Below, in pieces: positions 25,465 through 34,439 of a stretch of 64,000 nucleotides of DNA. The notes under the pieces are model-generated. The model did not search any database, had not been told where the DNA came from, and saw only the letters and a program-made list of their open reading frames with translations. The stretch's first letter is position 1, and each line of letters starts with the position of its first letter. A program made the translations under genes and the position numbers. The stretch comes from an uncultured Bacteroidales bacterium (GTDB lineage: Bacteria > Bacteroidota > Bacteroidia > Bacteroidales > UBA11471), in NCBI GenBank assembly GCA_944325415.1, contig CALUZW010000003.1, positions 62,001 through 126,000 of the forward strand, given 5' to 3'.

Positions 25465-26301
25465 TCAAAGGCAATCACACACCCCGGCCAATACCTCGGC
25501 ATGGAGGGGTGATGTCGCCGCCACCACATCGTAGTGATTCTCGGCCGGCACACCACCCGAAGCCAATCGGTCGAGCCACGACACACCCGAGAAATCGGTT
25601 ATCGCACCGCCCGCTTCGTGCAATATGAGAATACCTGCGGCTACGTCCCACACATGCAAAGAAGGTTCGATATAGGCATCGCACCGACCGGCCGCCACAT
25701 CACAGATATCCATTGCCGCCGAGCCGGCAATACGCACAGCTCCCACACGGCCGTAAAAGCGAGACAACAGAGCCGCCGATAATTGTCGGTACTTGACAGC
25801 ATCATAGGGCAATCCCAGATGAAGATAGGCCTTCCCTATCGAGTCGGTCGAAGAGACCGACAACGGCACTCCGTCGAGATAGGCACCGCCCCCTTTCCAG
25901 GCATAAAAACACTCATTGCAGCGAGGGTCGTAAACCACCCCCGCAAGCAGACCTTCGGCAGGAGCGTAGAGCGCCACACTCACCACATAGGGCGCATGGT
26001 CGTGAACAAAATTGGTCGTACCGTCGAGCGGATCGACAATCCACAAATAAGGCTCTCCCGCACAGGCCGCCGTAGCCTCCTCGGTAATAAAACCCGAACC
26101 GGGCAGAAGCTCCGAAAGCGACACCACCAGACGACGTTCGGCCTCACGGTCGACGTAAGAGACATAATCGTGAAGGTTCTTCTCCTCCACCCGGGAAGCA
26201 TCAAAGACTGCCCGTTCCTGCTGGATAAAACGTCCCACAGGACGCACCGATTCCACCACCCGACGGGTCAAATCGGCAAGAGTATCTACATCTGTATTCA
26301 T
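25465..26301 (-). CDS. Inositol monophosphatase family phosphatase
   Basis: The 278-residue enzyme shows the metal-binding motifs of the family: Glu74/Glu75 in 'ITEEAT', 'WIVDPLDGTTNF' (87-98, with Asp90 and Asp93) and the C-terminal 'HVWDVAAG' with Asp219. Members dephosphorylate inositol phosphates, PAP (CysQ) or sugar phosphates; CysQ-like 3'(2'),5'-bisphosphate nucleotidase activity is possible and cannot be distinguished here. It is a single gene. Confidence 0.92.
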   Translation of the reverse strand: MNTDVDTLADLTRRVVESVRPVGRFIQQERAVFDASRVEEKNLHDYVSYVDREAERRLVVSLSELLPGSGFITEEATAACAGEPYLWIVDPLDGTTNFVHDHAPYVVSVALYAPAEGLLAGVVYDPRCNECFYAWKGGGAYLDGVPLSVSSTDSIGKAYLHLGLPYDAVKYRQLSAALLSRFYGRVGAVRIAGSAAMDICDVAAGRCDAYIEPSLHVWDVAAGILILHEAGGAITDFSGVSWLDRLASGGVPAENHYDVVAATSPLHAEVLAGVCDCL

Positions 26302-26737
26302 AATCCACTTTTTTTATCAGTCGATAAACAAAGATAGGAAAAACTTCGGGTGTGCGAAAGAGCATCGGCAAAAACAAATAAGTGAAATAAAAGGCCCTGT
26401 TTTTACTCCTAAATAAGAATTCTCGGGCAACTTTTTTTATCTGTTTTTTTCTCAATTGAAAAAGAAGTTCTATATTTGAGCCGTATTTTCGAGACAAAAA
26501 AGTGGAGAAAATTGTATTCACGAAAACGGCTATGCCATGTAACACAATCGTCTATAAAGAGTTAACTACATAAATAACGACACTGAAAGATTTGTGTTTC
26601 CGCCCGAAAGGGAGGCTATAAGTCATGCCTTAAAATAGCTGTGAGCTAATAATGAAGTAGAAAAGACTATCAAGCAACAAAAAACAAACATAAAAACTTC
26701 ACAAAAACTGTAAACCAACCAAAAAGACTCTTTTATT
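26302..26737 (+). other. Long upstream region of the exbB operon
   Basis: This 436-bp gap contains a promoter-like box TATATTTG at 26471-26478 and about 250 nt between it and exbB. The leader is AT-rich and without an obvious Rfam-type structure that I can name; the GC-rich patch at 26610-26630 may form a small stem. No gene is seen. Confidence 0.5.
26471..26478 (+). promoter_or_regulatory. -7 box of the exbB-exbD-exbD-tonB operon
   Basis: TATATTTG is a full match to TAnnTTTG. It predicts a 5' leader of about 250 nt before exbB; a second promoter nearer the gene cannot be excluded. Confidence 0.5.
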
Positions 26738-27574
26738 ATGGAGACAAAACAACCCAAAGCAAAAAAAGCCAAGAAAGAATCGAAAGGATTCCGTGGTATT
26801 GAATCTGCATTCCTCGTAATCGTGGTATGCTTCATCATCGCTGTATGCATCTACGTATTCGTTCTCGGAGACGTAAACAACTTCACCGACGCAACCAAAG
26901 CCGAACCGAAACCCGGCAACATGTTGGGAACCATTTACAAAGGTGGTGTTATCGTGCCTGTGCTGCAAACCCTCTTGCTCACCGTATTGGTGCTGAGTAT
27001 CGAACGTGCCTTCGCCATCATGACCGCCAAAGGTACCGGCAGCCTCACCAAATTTGTTGTTAACGTGAAGAATGCCTTGGCTGCCAACGACCTGGCCAAA
27101 GCCCAAGAACTTTGCGACAAACAAAAAGGTTCTGTAGGTAGCGTAGTAACCTCGGCTCTGAAAAAATATGCCGAAATGGAGAACAACAACGAATTGACCA
27201 AAGAGCAGAAACTGGCCAGCATCCAGAAAGAGGTAGAAGAGGCTACCGCACTCGAACTCCCGACCCTGGAAATGAACCTCGCCGTTATCGCTACCATGAC
27301 AACCCTCGGTACTCTCGTCGGACTTCTCGGTACTGTGCTCGGTATGATCCGTTCGTTCGCCGCTCTTGCCACCGCCACTGGTGCTCCCGACTCGGTAGCC
27401 CTCTCGACCGGTATTTCCGAGGCCCTTGTAAACACCGCCTTCGGTATCGCCACCGGTGCCTGCGCTGTAATCTCTTACAACTTCTTCACCAGCAAAATCG
27501 ACAAAATCACCTACGCTATCGACGAAGTAGGCTTCTCAATCGTACAATCTTACGCCGCTAACCACAGCAAGTAA
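26738..27574 (+). CDS. exbB: MotA/TolQ/ExbB proton-channel protein
   Basis: The 278-residue inner-membrane subunit of the TonB motor has a Lys-rich cytoplasmic N-terminus and a first membrane helix at about 23-45. Two further helical regions carry the family signature, including 'LAVIATMTTLGTLVGLLGTVLGMIRSF' and 'GISEALVNTAFGIATGACAVISYNFF'. With the two ExbD proteins it turns proton flow into force on TonB. It is the first gene of a tight four-gene operon (gaps 22-23 nt). Confidence 0.95.
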   Translation: METKQPKAKKAKKESKGFRGIESAFLVIVVCFIIAVCIYVFVLGDVNNFTDATKAEPKPGNMLGTIYKGGVIVPVLQTLLLTVLVLSIERAFAIMTAKGTGSLTKFVVNVKNALAANDLAKAQELCDKQKGSVGSVVTSALKKYAEMENNNELTKEQKLASIQKEVEEATALELPTLEMNLAVIATMTTLGTLVGLLGTVLGMIRSFAALATATGAPDSVALSTGISEALVNTAFGIATGACAVISYNFFTSKIDKITYAIDEVGFSIVQSYAANHSK

Positions 27575-27597
27575 TTAACTACCGAAACTGTACGATT

Positions 27598-28218
27598 ATG
27601 CCAAAAGTAAAAGTAAAAAGGAAGAGTACCGCCATCGACATGACCGCGATGAGCGACGTAACTGTGCTTCTGCTTACTTTCTTCATGCTGACATCGACTT
27701 TCGTAGAACCCGAGCCCGTACAAGTTGCCGTACCTTCTTCGGTTTCTGAAATAAAAATTCCCGAAACCAACGTACTGCAAATATTAGTCGAATCGAACGG
27801 ACGCATCTTTATGGGAACCGACCCGGGTATGCGAGTACCGATGTTGCAAGAAGTAGCAGCCGAATACGGTTACGAATTTACCGACCAAGAATTGGCCACC
27901 TTCCAAGCTTCAGATTACTTCGGCGTACCTATTGCCCAAATGAAATCGCTGCTCAACCTGCCCTTTGACCAACAAACTACGGTTATGGTTGAACAAGGAA
28001 CCGGTATCCCCATCGATACCACGGCAAATCCTTCCAACGAATTCAAGGCATGGGTAAAAGCCGCTCGTAAATCCAACCGAGATATGCGTATCGCCATCAA
28101 AGCCGCACAGAACACGCCTTACTCCGAAATCCACAAAGTAATGTCGTCTCTGCAAGACTTGCGCGAAAACCGCTATAACCTGATCACCACGCTGAAAAGT
28201 GTCTCCGGCGATTTTTAA
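27598..28218 (+). CDS. exbD: ExbD biopolymer-transport protein (first copy)
   Basis: The 206-residue protein has a single N-terminal membrane helix 'DVTVLLLTFFMLTSTF' with the essential channel aspartate at position 20 ('AMSDV'), followed by a periplasmic domain longer than the ~140 residues of E. coli ExbD. It is one of two consecutive, clearly different ExbD copies, a usual arrangement in Bacteroidetes. Confidence 0.93.
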   Translation: MPKVKVKRKSTAIDMTAMSDVTVLLLTFFMLTSTFVEPEPVQVAVPSSVSEIKIPETNVLQILVESNGRIFMGTDPGMRVPMLQEVAAEYGYEFTDQELATFQASDYFGVPIAQMKSLLNLPFDQQTTVMVEQGTGIPIDTTANPSNEFKAWVKAARKSNRDMRIAIKAAQNTPYSEIHKVMSSLQDLRENRYNLITTLKSVSGDF

Positions 28219-28241
28219 TAACTGTTAGAATCTAAGAAATT

Positions 28242-28910
28242 ATGGCAGAAGTAGAACAAAAAGACTCCGGCGGCAAGAAGAAAGGCAAACAGAAAAAAAT
28301 GAACATCCGTGTCGACTTCACCCCTATGGTCGACATGAACATGTTGCTCCTGACCTTCTTTATGCTCTGTACCTCCATGAGCAAACCTCAGACGATGGAA
28401 ATCAGTATGCCGTCAAACGATAAAACACTGACAGAGCAAGAACGAGACAAAGTAGCCGCATCTCGTGCTATCACTCTTATTCTCGGAAGCAACGACCGCG
28501 TATACTACTACTCGGGAGAGCCCAACTACGAAGACTGGACTTCGTTGCAGGAAACCACCTACAAGGACGACGGTCTGCGAGCCATGCTCCTCTACCGCAA
28601 CCAGGAAGTGGTATCGAAAATCCGGGAGTTGAAAAAGGAGAAGATAGAGACCAAGATGTCTGATGAAGAATACGACAAGAGAGCCGCTGAAATCAAAGAT
28701 TCCAAAACCGCTCCCATCGTCATCATCAAGGCTACCGACGACTCTACCTACAAAAACCTGATCGATGCACTCGACGAAATGCACATTTGCAGCATCAACC
28801 GCTATGCAATTGTCGACCTCGCCGAAGGTGACGAATGGTTGGTAGAAAACTACGAAAAGAAAGGTGAACTCACCAATCAAATCGACCGCGAACAAATGCA
28901 ACAGCAATAA
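28242..28910 (+). CDS. exbD: ExbD biopolymer-transport protein (second copy)
   Basis: The 222-residue protein opens with a Lys-rich cytoplasmic tail, then 'FTPMVDMNMLLLTFFML' with the channel aspartate at position 31, and a periplasmic domain rich in charged residues. It differs from the first copy throughout the periplasmic part, so the two probably play distinct roles in the ExbB-ExbD complex. Confidence 0.93.
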   Translation: MAEVEQKDSGGKKKGKQKKMNIRVDFTPMVDMNMLLLTFFMLCTSMSKPQTMEISMPSNDKTLTEQERDKVAASRAITLILGSNDRVYYYSGEPNYEDWTSLQETTYKDDGLRAMLLYRNQEVVSKIRELKKEKIETKMSDEEYDKRAAEIKDSKTAPIVIIKATDDSTYKNLIDALDEMHICSINRYAIVDLAEGDEWLVENYEKKGELTNQIDREQMQQQ

Positions 28911-28932
28911 TTCACATTAATATCGAACGAAA

Positions 28933-29757
28933 ATGGCAAAAATAGACTTAATTTCGAAAGATTGGTGTGAATTGATCTTCAAAGACCGCAACAAGGCGTA
29001 TGGTGCATACGATATGCGCCTCGATACCCCGAAACGTCACAACATAGCCACTCTCATTGTGGTTGCAGGCGTCATTCTGGTTATCACGCTCCCGATGTTG
29101 ATTAAGTTCATCGCACCTGAAAGAGAAAACAAAATCGTTGTAAACGAAGTTACAACCCTGGCCAAACTGCCCGAGGCCGAAATCAAACGCAACGAAGAGT
29201 TGCGCCCCATGATGAAGCCGACGACACCTCCGCCCCCCTTGAAAAGTACCATCAAATTTACCGCTCCCGTCATCAAGAAAGACGAAGAGGTAGGTGAAGA
29301 AGATGAAATCAAGTCACAGGACGAACTGGCCGCACGCGGAAATGTAGCCATCTCTATCGCCGACGTTAAGGGTAACGACGAAATCGACGGACAAGACATT
29401 GCCGACTTCAAAGATTTCGTGGCCCCCGAAGTTGAAGAAGAAGAGGTCTACATCATCGTAGAACAGATGCCCGGATTCCCCGGTGGTGAAGAGGCCCTGA
29501 TGAAATATATCAGAGACCACGTAGAATATCCCGCCATGGCCGTTGAACGAGGCATTGAAGGCCGTGTTACCGTACGCTTCGTTGTAAACAAAGAAGGCTA
29601 TGTACAAGATGTTACGGTAATCCGTGGCGTACACGAACTGCTCGACCGCGAAGCCGTACGCGTGATACAAAGCCTGCCGCGCTGGAACCCCGGTAAACAA
29701 AACGGTGTAGCCGTGGCTGTTTACTACAACGTTCCTGTAAACTTCACCTTGCAATAA
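28933..29757 (+). CDS. tonB: TonB energy-transducing protein
   Basis: The 274-residue protein begins with the Bacteroidetes-type cytoplasmic motif 'LIFKDRNKAYGAYDMR' (14-29), a membrane helix at about 38-60, a Pro-rich and acidic periplasmic linker (about 95-170), and a TonB C-terminal domain (about 190-274) with 'YPAMAVERGIEGRVTVRFVV' and 'LPRWNPGKQNG'. It contacts TonB boxes of outer-membrane receptors such as the SusC proteins. It is followed by a strong terminator. Confidence 0.95.
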   Translation: MAKIDLISKDWCELIFKDRNKAYGAYDMRLDTPKRHNIATLIVVAGVILVITLPMLIKFIAPERENKIVVNEVTTLAKLPEAEIKRNEELRPMMKPTTPPPPLKSTIKFTAPVIKKDEEVGEEDEIKSQDELAARGNVAISIADVKGNDEIDGQDIADFKDFVAPEVEEEEVYIIVEQMPGFPGGEEALMKYIRDHVEYPAMAVERGIEGRVTVRFVVNKEGYVQDVTVIRGVHELLDREAVRVIQSLPRWNPGKQNGVAVAVYYNVPVNFTLQ

Positions 29758-29775
29758 CAAGCAATCCTCTCACAT

Positions 29776-29806
29776 AAAGCCCTGCCCGAAAGGCAGGGCT
29801 TTTTTT
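29776..29806 (+). terminator. Intrinsic terminator after tonB
   Basis: An 11-bp stem (29776-29786 with 29792-29802) with loop CGAAA is followed by a run of seven T. Confidence 0.92.
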
Positions 29807-29935
29807 ATATGAAAAAACCGAAATTCCGGAACAAAACAGCGTCGGCAGACAAATAATTAAAACCTTTTTCACCCAGAAACGAAAATCTTAAATATAAGTA
29901 ACACCCAAATTGTTTCTCATACAAAATTATTTCCC

Positions 29936-29943
29936 TATCTTTG
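29936..29943 (+). promoter_or_regulatory. -7 box of the small-membrane-protein/PstS-like/TPR operon
   Basis: TATCTTTG matches TAnnTTTG, 71 nt before the ATG at 30015. It implies that this unit is transcribed separately from exbB-tonB. Confidence 0.5.
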
Positions 29944-30014
29944 AGGCCTCTAAAATACCTAACTTGCCTTAAATAGGATAAATTTAATACACAGACAAAA
30001 CCTCGACCCGGAAA

Positions 30015-30251
30015 ATGAACGAAGAATTCGACCCGCAAAACACGACACAAGGAAAATCTTCCCCCCGGAAAAGCCGCATCGGCTACCTCTTTGGCATCAT
30101 CATGCTGGTCATTTATCTTACCATGGCCTATATGCTGGCTTTCACACCGTATTTTGAAAATTCTCTCGAAAATCCGGCCGTACGGTACACGTTTGCCGCC
30201 ATATTCGCCGCCTATGCCATTCTCCGAGGATACCGGTTTATAAAAGGGTAA
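30015..30251 (+). CDS. Small membrane protein of unknown function (78 residues)
   Basis: A charged N-terminal tail of about 20 residues precedes two hydrophobic helices (about 23-43 and 57-74), ending 'YRFIKG'. It lies between tonB and a PstS-like lipoprotein gene, 5 nt from the latter. Small two-helix proteins occupy this place in related Bacteroidetes as far as I recall. The function is unknown; association with the TonB motor is possible by context only. Confidence 0.8.
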   Translation: MNEEFDPQNTTQGKSSPRKSRIGYLFGIIMLVIYLTMAYMLAFTPYFENSLENPAVRYTFAAIFAAYAILRGYRFIKG

Positions 30252-30256
30252 CAGTA

Positions 30257-31207
30257 ATGAGAAAGAAAATCATACTTTTTCTTTGCTGCGCCGTTGCACT
30301 CATCAGCTGCAACCGCAACAAACAGGAGCAGGAATACACAATAAAGAACACAACCACTTCGGGCGTCATCACCATCTGCGTCGATGAGACCCTCAAACCC
30401 ATCATCGAACAGCAAATCGAAGTCTTTGAAGGGCTCTACCCCAAAGCCAACATCATACCCATCTACACCAGCGAAGTTGAAGCCTTCAACCAGCTCTTCA
30501 ACGACAGCGTAAAACTCATCGTCGCCACCCGTTCGCTGAGCGAAGAGGAGATAAAAGCCATGCAGGCCAACAACCTCTACCCCAAAATATCCAAAGTTGC
30601 CATCGACGGGGTGGCCCTCATCAGCCACCGCAGCAATCCCGACTCACTGGTAACGATGGAACAGCTGCATGACATCTTTACGGGAAAGACAACCCGCTGG
30701 GAACAAATCAACCCCAAATCGCGCATGGGCGACATCGAAGTAGTCTTCGACAACACCAATTCAAGCACGGTGCGCTACGTCATTGAGAAAATCAACAAAG
30801 GCGCCGAACTGAAAGGCAATATCAAAGCCACACACACCAACGAAGGGGTCATCGACTACGTAGCCAAAGTACCCAACGCCATCGGTGTCATAGGCTCAAA
30901 CTGGATAGGAAACGATAACGACACCACCAACCTGTCGTTCAACGACCTTATACAGGTCATGCTCGTCAGCACCGATCCCATCGCCTTCAACGGCAACAGC
31001 TACCAGCCTTTCCAGGCCTACCTGGCCATGGAACTTTACCCGCTGAGCCGCGAAATATACATGATATGCACCTCAAACCGAAACAGCCTGCCCTATGGCT
31101 TCACCTCGTTTGTCAGTTCCGACAAGGGACAGCGTATCATACTCAAATCGGGCATACTCCCCGCCAAGCAACCGCTGCGGGTCGTTAACGTAAGAGAGAA
31201 CTTATAA
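30257..31207 (+). CDS. PstS-like periplasmic-binding lipoprotein
   Basis: The 316-residue protein has a lipobox 'VALISC' with Cys18 and a type II periplasmic-binding fold: 'GVITICVDETLKPIIEQQIEVFE', then 'HDIFTGKTTRWEQINP', a segment characteristic of PstS-type phosphate-binding proteins. There is no pstCAB next to it, so it may not serve phosphate import. It lies in the cluster after tonB, 5 nt after a small membrane protein gene and 25 nt before a TPR gene. A structural or sensing role beside the TonB system is an inference. Confidence 0.85.
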   Translation: MRKKIILFLCCAVALISCNRNKQEQEYTIKNTTTSGVITICVDETLKPIIEQQIEVFEGLYPKANIIPIYTSEVEAFNQLFNDSVKLIVATRSLSEEEIKAMQANNLYPKISKVAIDGVALISHRSNPDSLVTMEQLHDIFTGKTTRWEQINPKSRMGDIEVVFDNTNSSTVRYVIEKINKGAELKGNIKATHTNEGVIDYVAKVPNAIGVIGSNWIGNDNDTTNLSFNDLIQVMLVSTDPIAFNGNSYQPFQAYLAMELYPLSREIYMICTSNRNSLPYGFTSFVSSDKGQRIILKSGILPAKQPLRVVNVRENL

Positions 31208-31232
31208 CACATAAAACACAAGAGATTTTATT

Positions 31233-32972
31233 ATGCAAAGAACCAAAACATCGTTAGTTTCGGCCCTCCTCCTGCTGGGAGCAGCCGCAACGTCGGCTAT
31301 GGCTCAAAACTACGCCGACGGTATCGAGTACTACAAATCGGGACAACCCGACCGCGCCAAAATCATTCTCGAACGCACCTTGAACGATAGCGAAACCAAA
31401 CAAGCCGAATCGTATTACTACCTGGGCGAAATCGCTTTCCCCACCAGCAAAGATTCAGCCATGATGTACTTTGAAAAAGGTATCGCTGCCGATCCCGAAT
31501 TTGCCCTCAACTACATCGGTAAAGGTAAGGTCATCATGGGCCAACCGCTTGCCAACGACGAAAAATCGGTAAAAGCCGCTATCAAAGCCGGTGAAAAAGA
31601 GATGAAAGCCGGTCTCAAAGTAAAGGGTGCCAAGAAAGACCCCGCCGTAGCCCTCGCCTACGTTGAAGCCTACTACGACAACAACCTGCCCTATCAGGAA
31701 GCCGTAGACCGCTTCTATGAAAAACTGCTGGCCGACTATGCCCCCTACTATGTGTTCCTGGGCGACATCGAGGCACAGAAAGAAGAATGGGGCGAAGCTT
31801 GCAAGAACTATGAGCTGGCTTTCCAGTGGTACGACACCACCTGCGTTGAGGCTTACATCAAATTTGCCGGTATCTATTTCCGCATCAACCCCGACATCGC
31901 CATTGACAACGTGCTGCGTCTGCTGCAAATGCGTCCCAACTCGGCTATCGCCCAACGTGAGTTGGCCGAGTCGTACTACCGCGCCGACAAATTCAACGAG
32001 GCTGTGCAAGCCTACGAAACCTATATGCAGAACCCCACAGCGTTCCAGACCGACCGTCCCCGCTACGCCGCTCTGCTCTACTACGACAAACAGTATGAGA
32101 AATCTTTGACCCTCAGCGAAGAGTTGCTGCCTTCCTTCCCCGACAACCTCATGCTGAAACGCCTAATCATGTACAACACCTATGAGTTGAAAGACTACGT
32201 ATCGGCCGTACGCGCTGCCGAAGACCTCTTCGCAACTCCCAACGCAACCTTCAACAGCCGCGACTACATGCAATATGGTAAACTGCTGCTTGCCCTGGGT
32301 CAACACGACAAGGCCATTGCCGCCCTCGAAAAAGCCGTAGAGATAGACCCCACTCGTCTTGAACTCTACAAAGAGCTTATGACCGGTCTGCAAAAAACAG
32401 GCAACTACATGCGTCGCGCCGAGATACAAGACCTCTATGTAAAACAACTTGCCGCTCTCGAACAAGACAAAACCCAAGACTACTTCATCGCCGGCCGCTA
32501 CTACTACATGGCTGCCGCCAGAGCTTTCCAGGCTAACGACACGACAACAACCAACGTGGCCGCCGCAAAAGCCGACAGCTGCTTTGCCATCGTCGTAGAG
32601 AAAGCTCCCGAAGACTACCGCGGACACTTGTGGAGAGCCTCTTCTACGGCTCTTCTCGACCCCGAAAGAAAAACGGGTATCGCCATTCCTTTCTACGAGA
32701 AAGCCATAGAGGTTATCCTCCAAGACCTGAACAACACCGAGACTCCTCCCAGCGAAGCTGTTGCCAACCGTCTGAAAAAAGACCTCATCGAGGCTTATAC
32801 CTACATGGCCAACTTCGAATATATGGCTGAGTACAACAAATACCTGTCTTTGTCCGACGAGCAAAAGGCTACGTTCAAATTTACCAACACCATCGAATGG
32901 TGTAACAAGATTCTGGCCGTAGACCCCAACCACGCTGCTACCAAAGAGTTCCTCAGCATCATCTCGCAATAA
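31233..32972 (+). CDS. Exported tetratricopeptide-repeat protein
   Basis: The 579-residue protein has a signal peptide ending 'TSAMAQ' at residue 25 and then a helical array of TPR units through most of its length; clear ones start at 'YADGIEYYKSGQPDRAKIIL', 'AIAQRELAESYYRADKFNEA' and 'KLLALGQHDKAIAALEKAVEIDPT'. It should be a periplasmic protein-protein interaction scaffold. It is the last gene of the PstS-like unit and is closed by a terminator. Confidence 0.88.
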   Translation: MQRTKTSLVSALLLLGAAATSAMAQNYADGIEYYKSGQPDRAKIILERTLNDSETKQAESYYYLGEIAFPTSKDSAMMYFEKGIAADPEFALNYIGKGKVIMGQPLANDEKSVKAAIKAGEKEMKAGLKVKGAKKDPAVALAYVEAYYDNNLPYQEAVDRFYEKLLADYAPYYVFLGDIEAQKEEWGEACKNYELAFQWYDTTCVEAYIKFAGIYFRINPDIAIDNVLRLLQMRPNSAIAQRELAESYYRADKFNEAVQAYETYMQNPTAFQTDRPRYAALLYYDKQYEKSLTLSEELLPSFPDNLMLKRLIMYNTYELKDYVSAVRAAEDLFATPNATFNSRDYMQYGKLLLALGQHDKAIAALEKAVEIDPTRLELYKELMTGLQKTGNYMRRAEIQDLYVKQLAALEQDKTQDYFIAGRYYYMAAARAFQANDTTTTNVAAAKADSCFAIVVEKAPEDYRGHLWRASSTALLDPERKTGIAIPFYEKAIEVILQDLNNTETPPSEAVANRLKKDLIEAYTYMANFEYMAEYNKYLSLSDEQKATFKFTNTIEWCNKILAVDPNHAATKEFLSIISQ

Positions 32973-32991
32973 CACGCTCCATCAATAATTG

Positions 32992-33028
32992 ATAAGGGAG
33001 CCCCGTTCAAGGGCTCCCTTATTGTTTT
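32992..33028 (+). terminator. Intrinsic terminator after the TPR gene
   Basis: A 12-bp stem (32992-33003 with 33011-33022) and a 7-nt loop are followed by TGTTTTT. Confidence 0.9.
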
Positions 33029-33105
33029 TACCGACCGGCAACAAAAGACCGCTGCACCTGAAAGCCGGTGAAAGAGCCTCGGATCTCGGTGCTGACGGGT
33101 CCTCA

Positions 33106-33146
33106 AAAAACGAGGAGGGAACTCCCCAAATGGGGAATTCCCTCCT
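33106..33146 (-). terminator. Terminator of fba
   Basis: On the - strand a stem of 9 bp plus 5 bp, interrupted by one mismatch (33113-33121/33138-33146 and 33123-33127/33132-33136), is followed by TTTTTT. Confidence 0.85.
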
Positions 33147-33175
33147 GGCATATCTGTCGGTTGTGAAGAGATTGC

Positions 33176-34180
33176 TTAGCAGCAGCCGCACTTTCCGGCA
33201 CTGCCGAGTACATCGACAATCTTGTGGATGTAGAGTTTCTTCATGTTCTCACGAGCCGGACCCAGATACTTGCGGGGGTCAAACTCGGCGGGCTTCGTAG
33301 CCAGTACCTCACGCACGGCAGCGGTCATGGCCAGACGGCTATCGGAGTCGATGTTGATTTTGCACACGGCCGATGCGGCTGCCTTGCGCAGTTGCTCTTC
33401 GGGAATACCGATGGCATCTTTCAATGCACCGCCGTATTTGTTGATGGTCTCAACCTCTTCCTGAGGCACCGACGAAGAGCCGTGCAGCACGATGGGGAAT
33501 CCGGGCAACTCTTTCTCTACCCCTTCGAGTACGTCGAAACGCAGAGGGGGCGGTACAAGACGGCCGTTGGCGTCGCGCGTACACTGTGCCGGCGTAAACT
33601 TGTTGGCACCGTGCGAAGTACCGATAGAGATAGCCAAACTGTCGCAACCCGTCTTGGTAACGAAATCGACAACCTCTTCGGGGCGGGTATAGGTGTGATG
33701 CTCGGCCGACACTTCGTCTTCAACACCGGCCAGCACTCCCAGCTCACCCTCAACCGTTACATCGAACTGGTGGGCATATTCTACCACCTTGCGGGTAAGA
33801 GCCACGTTTTCGTCGTAGGGCAGATGCGAACCGTCGATCATCACCGACGAGAAGCCCATGTCGATGCACGACTTGCAGAGCTCGAACGAGTCGCCGTGGT
33901 CGAGGTGCAGCACGATTTCGGGTTTTTCACAACCCAACTCCTTGGCATAAGCCACAGCACCCTCGGCCATGTAACGCAACAAGGTCTGGTTGGCATAATT
34001 ACGGGCACCCTTGGATACCTGCAATATCACCGGCGACTTGGTCTCTACGGCAGCTTGTATGATAGCCTGCAACTGTTCCATGTTGTTGAAGTTAAAGGCA
34101 GGAACGGCATAACCGCCTTTGATGGCTTTGGCAAACATCTCACGGGTGTTTACCAGCCCTAAATCTTTGTAATTTACCAT
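33176..34180 (-). CDS. fba: Class II fructose-bisphosphate aldolase
   Basis: The 334-residue zinc enzyme cleaves fructose-1,6-bisphosphate in glycolysis and works in reverse in gluconeogenesis. 'HLDHGD' (92-97, Asp94 and zinc ligand His95), 'VEGELG' (143-148), 'GTSHGANKF' (His190) and 'VLHGSSS' (His233) are present. The C-terminus is Cys-rich (KCGCC). The ATG at 34180 is used because the longer frame would start upstream of the promoter box and adds 68 residues foreign to the family. Confidence 0.95.
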   Translation of the reverse strand: MVNYKDLGLVNTREMFAKAIKGGYAVPAFNFNNMEQLQAIIQAAVETKSPVILQVSKGARNYANQTLLRYMAEGAVAYAKELGCEKPEIVLHLDHGDSFELCKSCIDMGFSSVMIDGSHLPYDENVALTRKVVEYAHQFDVTVEGELGVLAGVEDEVSAEHHTYTRPEEVVDFVTKTGCDSLAISIGTSHGANKFTPAQCTRDANGRLVPPPLRFDVLEGVEKELPGFPIVLHGSSSVPQEEVETINKYGGALKDAIGIPEEQLRKAAASAVCKINIDSDSRLAMTAAVREVLATKPAEFDPRKYLGPARENMKKLYIHKIVDVLGSAGKCGCC

Positions 34181-34227
34181 ATTCCAATTATTTTGTTTAA
34201 AAATTGAATATTCATTTATCTGTCTTG

Positions 34228-34235
34228 CAAATATA
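34228..34235 (-). promoter_or_regulatory. -7 box of fba
   Basis: On the - strand TATATTTG matches TAnnTTTG, 47 nt upstream of the fba ATG. Confidence 0.55.
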
Positions 34236-34325
34236 AAAAATAATCTTGGGATATAAATATTGATGTTTTGAAAAAAGCATGGCAGGGAAGAAAAAAAGTC
34301 GAAAATCGGAATATTTCGACAACTT

Positions 34326-34358
34326 CTTGCAGAAGTTCGTTTTTTATCCCTACTTTTG
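34326..34358 (+). promoter_or_regulatory. Promoter of speA
   Basis: CTTG (34326-34329), a 21-nt spacer and TACTTTTG (34351-34358) fit the Bacteroides promoter pattern, about 80 nt before the ATG at 34440. Confidence 0.5.
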
Positions 34359-34439
34359 CGTGGGTTAATGTAGAAACACGTCAACCCGGAAGATTGTTTG
34401 ACTTTTTTAGAAACACCTATTTATTTAAGCAGAAAACGA

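Noticed and set aside
26532..26573. 13-codon leader peptide frame in the exbB leader
   Set aside because: A frame this short is expected by chance; it has no repeated regulatory codons and no paired attenuator hairpins.
30257..31207. Assignment as PstS of a phosphate ABC transporter
   Set aside because: The fold matches but no pstC, pstA, pstB or phoU is adjacent, and the place beside tonB argues for another role.
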